This document shows positions 36,787-50,416 of a DNA stretch of 64,000 nt, one piece after another. Position 1 is the first letter of the stretch. Each line of letters opens with the position of its first letter. The stretch is from NCBI GenBank assembly GCA_013398615.1, contig VZSR01003806.1, forward strand, positions 126,754 to 190,753, written 5' to 3'. The position numbers and the translations under genes were made by a program. This stretch comes from Brachypodius melanocephalos (lineage: Eukaryota > Chordata > Aves > Passeriformes > Pycnonotidae). A model generated the notes under the pieces. It was not told where the DNA came from. It saw nothing but the letters and a program-made list of their open reading frames with translations, and did not search any database.

Positions 36787-39700
36787 AATTCTGAAAACAA
36801 AAATAGCAATTAAGCCATTGATAATTCAGAATAATTTGTCTGGTTGCAAACTTCTCAGCCAAGAAGGTTTTTGTGTGGCCAATAATAGTGTATGAAGCAC
36901 AGTCTCACTCTGATGCTTTTAGCAATTGGAATAACTGTATTCTTTTGGATGTCATTAATGGAATTAATAATATAAAATTAAGTTGTCCCAATATTGCAAA
37001 GAAATATTAAACCATAGCAATTTCCAGTATTAAACCCACTGCTGCATTATATTGGAATAATTGTGTTTAACAGTTTGCAGGCACTAATATTAGCTTGTTA
37101 CTGATAGATTTTATTTAATGTCTGTGAGAAAATGCAAGAATTATTTCAACTATATTAATTACATTTTTAGCATCTGAAGAGGGATATTTTTTCCTATAAG
37201 CACTTTTCACATGGAGGTCCAACATAAACATTTTTCCTTCTTTCATCAGAGTGATGAGGCTTGATGAGAAAAATTAAGAGATGTAAAAACTTATTAAATC
37301 ACTTAATTCATACTGCTGCCAGCACGGGATTTTCCTTTACATTTTTCATTGTTCTGCCATCGGTATTCCTCATACAACAGGGATTCCACTGCTTCTCATG
37401 AGAGGGTTTTCTACAGTCTCACAGATCTTAGCTTCAGAAGACATATCTTTATACTGTCTGTGAAACTAAAACAAATTTTAGGCCAATGCTCCCTACAGTT
37501 TCCCTGCCTGCTGTAGTCCTGCCTGGAATACTTCCCAGCTGGCTGAAAACTTGGTCCATTGCTAGTCCATCGCTCCTCACCATGGGCTGCACTGGGGTTC
37601 CCTGCTTAAACATTTCAACTGACATTTACCAAAGGTACAGTGTTCTTAGCCTTGTAAAATGTGTCTGCAGTGTAAAAGAATTCTGTTTCCAGGGTGAACA
37701 ATCTATTTAGACCCAATTTCTTACTGGCCTGGGTTTTTTTAATCAATTCACAGTCCAATTGAATCCATTACCGAAAGAGAACAGTGGCAAAACAATACAG
37801 TTTGGACACAATAATCTGAAAATTGTAATAAAATGAAAAATACTGATAATACGTTAACAACAGCACTTTAAGATGAGACAATGAAACATATACGAAATCT
37901 TGAATAACTATGACTTACTTCCATAAGTTTCAAGACATTCATTTCACCTAACTTCTGGTGCTGGCATCTGAACTTGTTACTCAAGAGTCTCCTTCTGATC
38001 AACAGAGAGAAATTTCTCTGACTCCACAAGGAAATCTTGGTTGACCTCATATATGCATTTAATTAAAGAAGGGCACCTTAACACCCTACACAAGGATAAA
38101 ATCTTCATTAATGCAAAAAGAAAATATTCTAAGCTGTCTGAGTTAGGATATATTGTCATTTCATGTCATCATATAGTAAATATTTGAACATATGGATTTT
38201 GCTTCCTAAAAATTATACTCAAATGGGTGAACAGGCAAAGGAAAGCAGAAATTAGTAGAAGAACATCAGCTGATCACCAATTTGATGAAATAAAAGAAAT
38301 AACTATAAATAAAGTTATTTATTCAAGAAAATGCTATTCATTGGACATTGCTAGTAAGGCTCAGGCCACAATGCTGAAGCAGTACCAAATCAGAATGTAT
38401 TACCTAAAACCAAAGGTGAAGCTTTCTTAGTTATTTATAATAGAATTTGATCACAGATTTGACTGAAAATATTGACATAAAAATACAAGTAAGATGTTCT
38501 ATAATCAAGCTTAACCTCAAGCTCATAAACTAAGATTGAACTATTTGTTTTGTAACTAGAAGTCACTTTGGCTGTGGCTAGCCTGAATGTGGATGCACAT
38601 TTAAACAAAGTAGATATCACCAATGTAATCTCCAAATTTCCTGTATATATATTTCTAGTGAGACAGAATAAAGATTTTTAAAGATTTGAATTTTCTGTGT
38701 AGGAAAATGACTCAAGTAATAATTCAGATTTAGATAAAAGTCCAGTAAAAGGACTTTCTAATTGGTTTGTGCTGGGGAGAAAATATACCACTTTAATGAT
38801 AGGATACTTATAAGAGATTTGGTTCTTGTCTACATCAACTGGAGATGGAGGGTTATCTTTCCAGCAAAGGATTTATTTGGAGAGATAAAGAACAGAATGT
38901 TAGTCAGCCAGTGAGGTACTTATGTTAATATTTACAGAGCAATAAGTTGTATGGAGGCAAGGAGTCCAAACTCAAAGAAGCCCTAATCTTGGTATCTGTA
39001 TGCAGCTAATCTTTGTGCTGTCCCATCACGGGTTCTGATGCCCCACTAACCAGGGAGAAAAAATCCATTTTAATTCCTTCATTTGCTTGTACAGCAGTAA
39101 GACCAACAAAAAAAGAATGCCCAGTTTTTGTGGCAGAATCGGCAAGAGGGAGGGCAATGTTTTTGAGAGCTATTATCAAACTATGTTTATCAGTATTGAA
39201 AAAAAAGAAAATATTTATCTTTATGGAGTGCAAAAATAGTTTGCAGTTGGTCTGTCCTCTTCAAATTATACATCCATAATACAGTTCAACAAATATGAAC
39301 ATATGAAAACATGCTGCAAATATTTTTCTTGCACTCTCCATAAAAAGGTTAGTGCATGTACTGTATTTTTTTCTTGAGGGAAACAGATGTCAGGAACTAG
39401 GTACCTTACTGTTGCCATAAATGTCCTCTCCCTCTCTGAAAGTGTTGTTTATTCCTCTTACACAGTTTTTCACTTCCTTTTCATTCCCTCTTTGACACCA
39501 GTTTATCTTTGAATTCAGATCTTGAACATGCTCTTCGGAAGTGTGACATGCTGTTATTATCAAGTAAGTGTGCTATTACCAGATGAGAGAACCTTCCGCT
39601 AACCTGACTGACTGCTTACAAGAGGAAGGATTTAAATCACAGGGACTGGGGTGACTCGTAAGGCTGTCTTACTGTCAGCTGCTTAGACATTTTAAAAATA

Positions 39701-42700
39701 CATGCCTTTATACAAACAGCACATGCATTTTTCTTTAGGATGTCAGTAAGGCAGACTTCTCATTTTCCAAAAGCCTTCTGGATTCTTTCAGAGTCTACTG
39801 CCTTTTCACATTCACATAATACAACAAAAGTCAAAACCTTACATAAAGATTTTAGGTTTAAAATGTCCAAATGCACAAAACTGTAATTTAAAAGACATTT
39901 TTCAAAGCATAGAAACAGTATATAAGCATACAGAGTAAGAACATCTGTTAAGTTTTTTAAACTTATAATTCAACAGCAAAGAGTAAATACATAAGTGCCA
40001 TGGGAACAATTTTTTAAAACAGGTTTTAAAGGCTTTACTACACTTTAGCACACAAGTTATTTTGTTCAGTTTCAACCAACGATAACCTGTTCACTCAAGT
40101 GATTTATAATGCTTTTCCCAGTATGGGAGATAGGGCACAGCACTTAACACTGTCAGATATTCAGCAGTGCAATTGTAAGATCCTTAACATTAGCTGTAAT
40201 TTCTGTATTAGTTTTGAACTTGTGCTATTTGAGTTTAAGATGTAATTATACTTGTTACCAGCTAAAGTTTGCTGTCATCACATAGCTCTGAAGAAAATAA
40301 GCACAGCCTTTGGGCACTATAGCCAAACTATATAAAAATGATAAGGAGGAAGGACATGTAGCAACTAATCTTCATAATCTTGGGACTTACTTCCTACTTC
40401 TGTATGGATGACTCATCTTTCAAAGATTAAAATAACATTCATTATTAGAAAATGCTCACAATGAAAGACACTACCATCTGTTCTACAAACAGGAACTTCA
40501 TTAATGCACAGTGAGAGTCTTCTTCGATGTGTGCCTACATTATTTGTATAGACTAGAGCTTGATAGATACTTGTGAATTCTGCTTTAGATATCACTTGAA
40601 AATTTGGACTGAAAAAGGAAATCATGATAAAGTAACGAAGCAGCAGAAATTAAGAAACATTTTGTATTTAACAAGGTTTTGGCATGTGGAAGTGGTAATG
40701 ACAGGAATTTAAAAAAATCCGTTAATTCATGTTATTGTTATTACTCAGGATGTGATATCATAAAGTCCCAATTTAAATTAACATGACCAATTATATTTTA
40801 GGTACAGTGGCATCAACAACATACTAAGCACACACATATATCCAGATATAATTATGTATATATAAAATATATAATGTCTTTTAATATTAATACAATGTTA
40901 CTTTAAAAAAGTAAAATAAGTCTATAATTTGAAAATATGATCACATTAAATACCTGATTATCTGAGAAAAGATATCCCAAGTTTAACCTAGGACAGTCCA
41001 GGAAAGCCAATCCAGCCAGTGGTTACAAAGAAAGCAATGAAGTTGACATATTGGTAGCAGAGGTGCTGAGTTTAGACCTTCCAAATTCAAAGCAGTAAGT
41101 ATATAATCCACTTGTGTGACGCTCTGATGGTTGTCTAACCATCCTTATGATAGCAAAGTTGAATGTAATTTACTGAGGCAGAACTAATAAAATAAACTTA
41201 ATAAGCAAGTCATGTTTCAAATATTTTGGAGGAGCCAGAGAGATTATGTTACAAAATTCAGTATGCTGATGATAAGGACCAACATAGGGATTTTAGACAC
41301 ATTAATGAAAGCATAGCATCAAAAAAGGGAGAGCATAAAACATCAAAGAAATAAAGGAAACATAACTTGCAGATTATAAATTTAAATGCATTGAAGGATG
41401 GTGGCAGTGTCAATTGTTAAAGAGAAAAAGGGAGCATGGAAGAATTTCCAAGGAAATGCACAAAGTCTGGTTTTAGCTGCATTATGCTTCTACTAGTGCT
41501 GTGACATCTAGGAAAAAAATACTGTGTACTGAAATGATGGATTGGATGTTACAAGGCAAGATGGGAAAAAACAGACTGAATCACCAAGACAGAGTGGTAA
41601 CTGAAATTTTCAGTGGATCAGATTATTGACCTTTTGTCCCTTCAGCAGAAGTACAATATGAGAACTACTGGGCAAATACCCTCCCTCATAAGGAAGGGCA
41701 CTCAAAGCAGACGTGATGGAACGTCAGAGATGGAACATAAAGATGATTACGAATTCACAAGATGTTACACCAGATGTTCTGAGTGATTAGAAAAAAGTTG
41801 CAGCTGAGAAAGTGAGTGGAATCCTGAGACTTTGTTAAAGAAGTCATGAGAGACTGGTGCAAAAGCTCAGACGGAATAAAAAAGATAATGAGCAAATGGT
41901 GAGGAAAGTAGGAATGATTGGTAAGATACTATCATTAATTTTAAAGTGCTAAAAATCTGAGCTATGGGTCTAGATGAAAAGAAATTGTTTGGCTTGTAGG
42001 AAAACATAATAACCTATCACTCCTCTCTTTGAAAAAGAGTGTAAGATCTAAAAACAGACAAGATTTTCAGCAGCCTAAAAATCCAATAGGGTCCTAGATC
42101 CTGTTCCCTGTTTGTAAAGTTACAAGTTCATGAGTCTTGTCCTTGTTGACATAAGTTCCTGAGAAAAATGCTAAACTACTTACAGTGAAGGAAAATATTT
42201 TGAAGACAGCAAATGGAACTACCATAAAGTAATATTAAAGTACCAGGAACCAAAGGTGGGAACTCAACATTGAGTGTCAAAATGCGAGGAATGCAAATGC
42301 CAGGAATATATAAAATATTTTATTAATTTATTCCATGTTTCAGATGATTTTTCTTCTCAGATTTGATTTTGAAGTTACATTACAGCATTTTCATTTATAT
42401 GTGTAGATCAAATATCCCCATAAGAAAGCAGCATCAAAACCTGCTTGTTTACATGGTTTTGCCTTTAGTTTACACATGCTTCATGATGTAGTTCTCCCTT
42501 CCTAAAGTGAGTAAACTCCTGAAATGAGAAGTTATCTACTAAATCAACACCTTGAAAGTTTTAGGTGGCAAAGTTTGCAGATAGCAGACTAAAGCCAAGT
42601 CAACATTTTCTTATTTTACTTAAGTTTATATGCTTCCTTTTTTATCAGAGATCTCACAAGATCTCTGTGTGTCAAACAGAAGCTTTGCAGCTGTAAGTAA

Positions 42701-44040
42701 AATGATAATTGGAAAGATAACATTAGTAGAATTCAGGCATCTCTCTCAAAGCAGCCTAGCCATATGCTGTGTGGAAGAAACCCACGATTGGCTGAGTAAG
42801 GGAATTTACTTTCCCAGGAAAGGAAATTGCCAGCACACATCTGGCAAAATGTTCTAAATGTTTAGTTTTGAAAAAATACACATTTCAGCTCTGCTTATAA
42901 GGTGAGTTCTGTAGAGTGGGTATCTTCTTTCTAAAAAGGGAAAGATCTAATTTGTACTTTAAATATACCAATCCATTATTTGGTATTTTATGGCTTATAC
43001 TGTATACGTTCAGCTCTAAAGCAAGCAGGAACTCACAGGCTAAAAGCTATATTTTAGTTACAGGAAAAATGTATCATGAATGTAAATAAAACACACCATA
43101 TCGACAGCAAAAATGAAAGATGAAGAGAACAACGAACATGAAAGAAATACTGAGAGGATGTGACTAGCCTGAATTATAACTTTTTACTCAGTTTCTGACA
43201 TTTATAAGACTCCATGCCAAATTATTTAAATTCCTCCTCATTTCAACACATCTAAGAAAGAAATGGTCGTTCTCATAACTGACAGGGGACAGATCTTCCC
43301 AGTCATTAAGTTTTCAGAATAAGCCCTCCCTTTTAAGCAGACTTGTTAAAATGCCTCTAAGGCTCGGTAAAAAGGTTGTATTCAGGCATCTTCCTTCCTC
43401 TTCCTCAGATTTCAAGGACAAAAATTGATTTAACTTGCCTTACTTTTCACACCAATTTTCTAAATTTAGCTGTTACTACTTTCTTTCCCCCTGAACTCTG
43501 ACTGGCTTTGACTCTCTGGAGAGGCAGAGAAGACCACTTCCTCCTCCACAGCTGGGAAAGCTGCTCCCAAAGGGATAGAAAGGGTGAAGGATCAAAATCA
43601 ACTGCTCCAAAAGATTCACCAAATACAGCACTAAGTGCAGTGAAGGGTTAAAGGGACGTATATTTATTTCGTTGGCAAGGTGAACAACTACTTTCCTGGA
43701 CAGTGGGAAAGAGCACCTCATTAAAGCAATATGAGTCCATTGGACCCAGATGGGGAAACAGCAAAACCCTCCTTCAGTTATGTGTGTGTGGGGGTTGTTC
43801 AGTTACTGCCCCCACAGCCTGGGATTATCAATGAAAGTTGGAGAAAGCATTACCATGGTGAACCTCAGGGTGTAACTCCAGACCTAGACGAGAAACACAG
43901 TGACTAGAAGCTAACTGGTGGTGCCTCTTGTGCTGGTAAGAGTCTTCCATTGGGATTTTGTTGTCACTTCTCACAATAATACCTGTGCTTTCCATACCTT
44001 TCCCCCGAATTGCAGACAGCCATAGCAACTGGCCATTTAC

Positions 44041-44067
44041 TCATTCATTCATTCATTCATTCATTCA
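44041..44067. repeat. (TCAT)n microsatellite
   Basis: There are more than six perfect TCAT units, followed by a short (CAA)n run. It is probably polymorphic. Confidence 0.92.
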
Positions 44068-46579
44068 CAACAACAACAGAAAAACCAAGCCAAGCCTAAA
44101 ACACAGTAAAAGGTGAACTTGTTTCTCTTTTCAGTATTTTTACAACCACAGTTCTCCCTAGTGGAGGCCTAGGATACAGCAAGGCTTCCTAGGCAGTCTC
44201 CAAATTCAGTTTTGTTCCTGGCCTCATTACAGCATAAGGGCCTCCCAGGGTCATGCTTTGGCCTTTCACAAAGAAAAGCGGACTCCAGTTCAAACCTTTA
44301 GAGACACTCATCTCTCCTCCAAAACCCACTGAAACTGAGCTGCCAGATCACAGCGGTGATGTGACTCACTAGGGTGGCATAGAGCTGGCAAACTTTATAG
44401 TCATTCAAAAACTACTGATTTAATCAAGCCTCTCATGGAGATCCTATCTAAAGAATTCTCAGCAGATTTTCCTTTAAATCTTGTCTTTTATATGTGTTCA
44501 GCCCCTTGAGTAGAGCTCTAATAATTAAAAAGAAAACTTCTAGATGACTACACTGCTCAGTCTCATATTTTCATTTAATATCTAACTAAGGAATTTAAAA
44601 AAAAATCCATGAAAATATAATCAGAAAAATAAAGATTATTCACCAGTTCTTCCTCATTAAGATACAAATATTTCCAGGGCTGGAGCAATCTAATTTTCAG
44701 CACTACTCTATATATACATGTGAATATACACATGTGGTGGTGAAAGGAAGGATGACTAGTAAGATATGGCCATTTATTTTTTTTTGGCCTAGCTGTGCAA
44801 AGAAAACAGGGAACAGATCAATTTAAGGCCAAGTTGCAGTGGGAAATTCTCATTTAACTTAGCAAATTAATCAAACCTAAATAATAGAAAATACTGAATT
44901 GGAATGTCTGGTTAGATAGAAATGCTTCACACAGTCTAGTACATTAATCTAAGGCTATATTTTGTCTTAATTGGAAAATAGTAGGTTGGTCAAGTATCTT
45001 GCAAAGACTGTTATTCACATGGGATTAAACATTCTTTCAAAGACTTCAATTCATTGAAAATTAGAAATCAGTACACAAGTTTGAAACTTTGTTATCAATG
45101 CAAGTAGCTGTCACATTTATCTGCTTGGCTATTGCAATACAAAATTGAAGGGATGGAGAATGCATACTTCATATACCAAACCCTCCAAATACACACATTT
45201 TGTTGCAAATAATCTTGACTGTTCCAAACATATTCCTGTGTTTCCTCTGGTTAGAAGGTTAGAAATGGCGTATGAATACTCCATGGGAAAAATCGGACAA
45301 ATTGGTTTCACTCATAACAGTCCAAGTATAATCAGAATCTTTCTGGAATTTGACAGAGTTAAATGCTAGAGATTTTCCTTTCCAAAGGTGACTATGTAAA
45401 GAAATATCAGCAGCTTCCAACAATCTAAGACATGAATTTTAGTTGCTACAACTATTTTTGACAACCTCTGAACACAACTTCATCATATAAAAAACCAAAA
45501 CCACATTAACATATTATTTGTGATAAAGCAAGCTATATAAGAGTCTGTCTTAAGAGATCCTAAGACATGCTGCGATTTTCCTTGAATATGAGAAACTTTG
45601 GTCAGTAATTCATGTTAGTTTGACTAGCACAGCATTCTCTTTGTTTATTTTAATTAAGAAAAATCTATAGTTTCCAGATCCAAACCTAGCCAAAATCTCA
45701 GGCAGTTTGTCTTCAGGAGTCAGTATCCTATCACGCTGGTTTCAAGAAGAAAATTTCTTCTTATAGAGAGGTAAACTTTTCCAAAATTTCGGTGGATTGG
45801 ACTCTTTCCCAGGGTTTGGTAAGTTGGCTAGTAATTTTCCGCTTTTTTAAGATGACCAATCATTGCAGAGACCATGGGAGTTGGGAAGTAGTCCTTTTTA
45901 CTCTTACATATAAATTTCAAATACTTTATTAGAATTTCCCTCCCCTTTTATGGGTATTTCCCACTCCCAAGGGCACAGAATTGGCCTAGGGAGAGCTATC
46001 AGGGTAATTCCTATTCAGTCATGCCACTTCCTGAGCCATGCCTTACTGCCACTGCCTCTGGATGGTTTTTCCTCTTCCAGTCCCAGCTGACTTGTGATTT
46101 CTAACTCTTTTATTAACATTAGAACTTCCAAACTTTGCCATTTCACACAGAAAAAAAAGTGCCTTTAAAATAATAAACAAAAAGCTTGTAAACGCTTAAC
46201 TCTTGAAAGACATGCCTAAAAATGAGTGATCATCTCAGAGATTCAGTAAAATACAAATTCTGTGTTCAACAGAAAACCTCTAATTACTGTTCCTCGTGTT
46301 CTTTTGCAAGGACGTACCCAAGCCTGCTTTTGTATGCATGGGACAGTGTCTTTCTCTGTAACTCCACAACGTATTAAACACCAACTAAATTACATCTTGG
46401 TTCAGTATATTTTAAAGAAAATAAATTACGAACAAACAAGCCCAGGGACTTGTGTGTGTGTGTGTTTAATGGGGGTGGTTGAGGGTAAGGAACTTAAAAA
46501 TGATTACCATCGCAAATAATTTACTAGCATAGTTGGAGGCTATCGGAACTGATTGCTCTGTCTAGGAAACTCTTAATTA

Positions 46580-47230
46580 GAGCCGTGCTGCAGGAATTCG
46601 CAGGGGTCCTGCCGCTGCCGGCTCCTCCCTGGGGTTTCCTCTCGCCGCCCCGCTCCCGCCAGCCGCCGTGCGCTGCCCCCCGGCCCTGGCGAGCCCGGGA
46701 GGGAGGAGCGGCTCCGCTCCACACGTGTGCCTGCTCTTACCAACGCTGCTATAAGGGCAGGGGAGCGAGGGGCTCGGGTGTGCGGCGGCGGGGGCTCGGC
46801 GGGGCGCGGCGCGGAGCAGGAAGGCAGCGAGCCAGGCGGGGCGTTCGCAGCTGCTTCCCGCGCCTGACAGCTGCGGGCACGGCGGGAGCGGCCGCACCTC
46901 CCCGGCCCGCCCGGGACAGGCAGGCAAGCCCAGCCCTCGCCTGACGGCACATGGCAGAGGAGCGCTCCGCTGCGCCGCAGGTTCGCTAGGGCCGGGCTCT
47001 GGCCAGCGCATCCAGGCTCTCTAGGTCCGCCGAGTTACCGCAGGGATTAAAATGCAGCTGGCCGCCTGCTTCTTTTTGGGCTGCGGCATATTCTTAGCTT
47101 CAGGATACAACTCCTTCAGTAAGAGCATGGAGACGATAGGCAAGAAGCAGTACCAGGTTCAGCACGGGTCGTGCAGCTACACCTTCCTTCTGCCCGAGGC
47201 GGACAACTGCCGCTCCTCGACTCCCTACGT
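46580..47230 (+). promoter_or_regulatory. ANGPT2: ANGPT2 promoter CpG island and 5'UTR
   Basis: A sharp rise in G+C and CG dinucleotides begins near 46600 and extends into coding exon 1. A TATA-like TATAAG lies at 46750-46755, placing a likely transcription start near 46780 and giving a 5'UTR of roughly 270 bases. A 10-bp palindrome, CACACGTGTG (46720-46729), lies 21 bases upstream of the TATA box. It includes ACGTG cores on both strands, the hypoxia-response and E-box type. Long ORFs on the minus strand through here are composition artefacts. The exact start site is inferred. Confidence 0.72.
46951..46989 (+). CDS. Upstream ORF in the ANGPT2 5'UTR
   Basis: An ATG at 46951 opens a 12-codon frame, MAEERSAAPQVR, closed by TAG at 46987-46989, 62 bases before the ANGPT2 start codon. 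The context has C at -3 and G at +4, so initiation would be moderate to weak and allow leaky scanning or reinitiation. It matters only if transcription starts upstream of it, as the TATA position suggests. Confidence 0.45.
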   Translation: MAEERSAAPQVR

Positions 47231-47336
47231 GTCCAACGCGGTGCAAAGGGATGCACCTCTGGACTATGATGATTCAGTTCAAAGACTGCAGCTACTTGAG
47301 AACATCATGGAAAACAACACTCAGTGGCTAATGAAG
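47052..47336 (+). CDS. ANGPT2: ANGPT2 exon 1, N terminus of angiopoietin-2
   Basis: Angiopoietin-2 is a secreted, context-dependent ligand of the TIE2 receptor that controls vessel stability and remodelling. This exon encodes residues 1-95. Residues 1-18 form a hydrophobic signal peptide (MQLAACFFLGCGIFLASG). The N-terminal superclustering region follows, with IGKKQYQVQHGSCSYTFLLP and PYVSNAVQRDAPLDYDDS, nearly identical to human ANGPT2. Cys41 and Cys53 are the conserved mature cysteines, and N88-N-T is a glycosylation sequon. Residues 75-95 start the coiled coil (SVQRLQLLENIMENNTQWLM). The start ATG (A at -3) and the GTAGGG donor at 47337 fit the human exon, which also ends after LMK in phase 0. 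ANGPT1 is less likely because of the closer ANGPT2 match and the position inside MCPH1. The fibrinogen-like domain is outside the window. Confidence 0.95.
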
Positions 47337-50300
47337 GTAGGGTAATATTTCTCTCCCAGAAACTGAACATCCTGTTATCTCTTTCAGTGTAATTTCTTTT
47401 TTTCTTGAGGAGTGCCTAAATTCACAGATTGCATTGTCTGAGCTAAATTTCTGAGTGACCTTTCAATCAAAAAGTTGTTTTGAAGTCTGGGAACACAGTA
47501 TTGACTAGAAAGGAACGTGAACTGCACAGTTCTGCAGAGATTGTACTTAAAAGTTTGTCATTACATTTGAGTTGCTGGGCCAAATTATGTACACAGATGG
47601 ACTGTGGGCATGTCTGAAGTTTCTGACATGACAGAAGCAGCTACAAATTTATAATCAAATGGCAAGGGCTATTTTAGATTTATTTAAAGAGTATAGGATG
47701 TACCTTTATCCAAGACATGGCTGAAAAACGTTGTCTGAAATGTGATTTCAAAACTTGAATGCAGAAATTATCCTATTAAACCCCACTGATAAAGAACTGT
47801 AGTTCAGGCAAAGACTGCAAGTCACTTGCAGTGAGATTAGCCTTGTGAAGTGATAGAATTTCAAGAAAATCCTTTGGTAGATATCCTTTGCATCCTGTAG
47901 TGTTTTCAGTGAAATGTACAAGATTCAAGGGAAAAATAGTCTGGAAAAGGTGTTACAGATACCAGGGCTTCCTTTAATGCAACTCTACTGGAACTAAGGG
48001 AAAATGACAATTTTACTGCCAAAGTGGTAACATTTGTACCTGAAAGACCAGGAAAAAAAATTTGCAGCATATATTTTTATTACTACTGGAGAATAAACTT
48101 GATCACTATTTCACATTTTTATGGCTATTAATTTGATTCAAAATCTTATGCAGTTCAACAGATTTTGACTTTAAAATCCTTTATTTCACTACTACCTAGA
48201 AAAGTGTGATAGTATACTCTAATTGCATAGTAAATTTATGAGCATTTATGTTTTGTATCAAGATACCTGTCTTCTAAGCAATAAATATTTTAAGGACTTG
48301 GCACTGTATTTCCAAATAAGTGTTCCAGTGATGCCATAATGGTTTCTTCGTAGCGAAAGAAATCTGTGTTGCGAATTGAGAGAATTCAATTTTTGCAGAG
48401 AATAGCCATTTCATACATAGTTATAAACTAATTTTGCATTAGGGCTCACTACTCTCATCAGTTACAGAGTTGCACAACTTCTGTGATACAACCAATGAAA
48501 TCTGCTGGTGAATTTCTGAGTGTTAAAATTCACATTCCAAAACAAACAGCACACGGTTTTCATCACCTTGAAAATGAGCCATGAAGCTTAAATCCAAAAT
48601 GCATACACTTGAAGGCTCCAGTGTGGAATTCTAAATCTCTCTTTACAGGTTTAGGATGCTTAATTTAGAGACACAAATAATGTCAGTTGAGTAGTTTTAG
48701 GTTTTTTTCAACAGGCAAACTTACTCTCCTCCACTTACTTACCTTTCTACTTAGTAATTTACAATGCTCAATATTGTATTGCTAAGACCAAAATTAACAG
48801 GCGTGCAATGTAGGATGAAACACACACCAAGTAGAATAGTCTAATCTACCCAGCTGCTAAGCAATTTCCTAACATAAGCAGTAAATCACACAACACTTCA
48901 GTCCTAAATGCCACTTAAGTAGACAAACACAGTATCATAAGTGGCATCAGGTAAACAGAAACCAGTAAGCATCCTTATTTAGTAAAAACTCTGCTTTTTC
49001 CTGTCAGTCCCTGGGAACTCAGTGCCAAGAGGAATAGGATAAGTATCTCTAACCCATTCTTTGGGGGATCAAAAGATAGATTCTGATTTACAAGACAGAG
49101 AAATGTTTCTTATATTTGAGCAAAGGCTTCTAAATAAGATGCTTTAGAACAGCCTGGATTTTTTTCCCTAGCTGTTCCACAGCTAAACATCCTGTAAAAT
49201 ATCTGTTGTTTGTCTTTTTCACTATTTTAACACCTGCTCTCTATGTCATCTGTTTTGTTCACAAAGAGCCTCCAACAAAAAGTAGCTTTTCCTTAGATTT
49301 ACTTTGCTAGAGACACCTGGTCTGCAAGTGAAGATAAAAAGCAAACAATAACCCTGAAAATGGCTTATAGTTTACTTGCTGTTTTTTTAAGGTCACTAAT
49401 CCACATTCTTAGGTTCATATTTCAGCCTCCCAAAATACAGTGCAAGGTCAGTCAAGGTGGGGTGAAAAAATTGTATTTGCTTAAATTTTTAGTGTATTGA
49501 AAGTGTAATACAAGATTGCTTTTAAAAATAACCTGACATTTAGCTTCTCAGCAATTGTACAAAAATCTTAATTGGATTTTTCTCTTTAAAAGTTATTTTT
49601 CTCATTTAAGAGGCAAAGCCTGTTTTGTTTTGAAGTTGTGTAAAATATACGTTGCAAACTTATAGTGTGAATTAATCTTTAAACATTGTTCCTGAAATAC
49701 TGCACATCCCCAAACATTTTTACACACCTCCCCCTCTCCTGCCTTTAATCCATCAACTAAAGGAAATGTTCTGTTTCTGAATGAACACTGGGCTGTATGA
49801 ATGGAACAGCATGGGAAGTGTGTGCTTCATCTGCTTAATGGACAAACACAATGGGAAGAAAATGAGTTAGATATGTCCAGGTTCTTTTCTGATCTGCTCC
49901 TGCATAAGAAGCAAAAGACTTTTTTCTACAGTTACTACAAATTGCTTCTTCATGAAAACACCTTTTTTTTCTCAATCTGAATTTTAATAATGCATTATTC
50001 CACTACTGTATGTGCCATATATAAAATTGGAGAATGTCTTTTGAAAAGCAGATTATGTTTAAGCATTCAGATGACAAGTTAGAACAAACCACTATTCCAC
50101 CTAATCCACGGTTTAGCAATAAGCCAGTAAGTGATACTTTGAAGCAAAGGCCAAAACCCTAGATCAGCTGTGCTGCAAGATACCTGAAATGAACTTCCTT
50201 CTTTGACTTTTTCTGTCTTGGGATCAATTTGTATACTGAAGTGTAGAATTTTTTTTTCTAATGTTTGTGTGAGCAGAGAGAATAAAGCTCTCAATAATAA

Positions 50301-50362
50301 AATTTTCAATTAACCTGAGATAATAGCAGGTTGGTGTGCAGCTGAGATACATGACTGGAAGT

Positions 50363-50416
50363 TTTAAATATAGATATATATGTTGGCTATATATGTATGT
50401 TGGATATATATACACA
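50363..50416. repeat. TA-rich short tandem region
   Basis: TATATATGTTGGCTATATA and a second, variant unit form an imperfect AT-rich tandem repeat. Confidence 0.55.

Noticed and set aside
46524..47011. Minus-strand ORFs of up to 144 codons opposite the ANGPT2 promoter
   Set aside because: The composition-driven absence of stops in G+C-rich DNA explains them. There are no motifs and no splice context.
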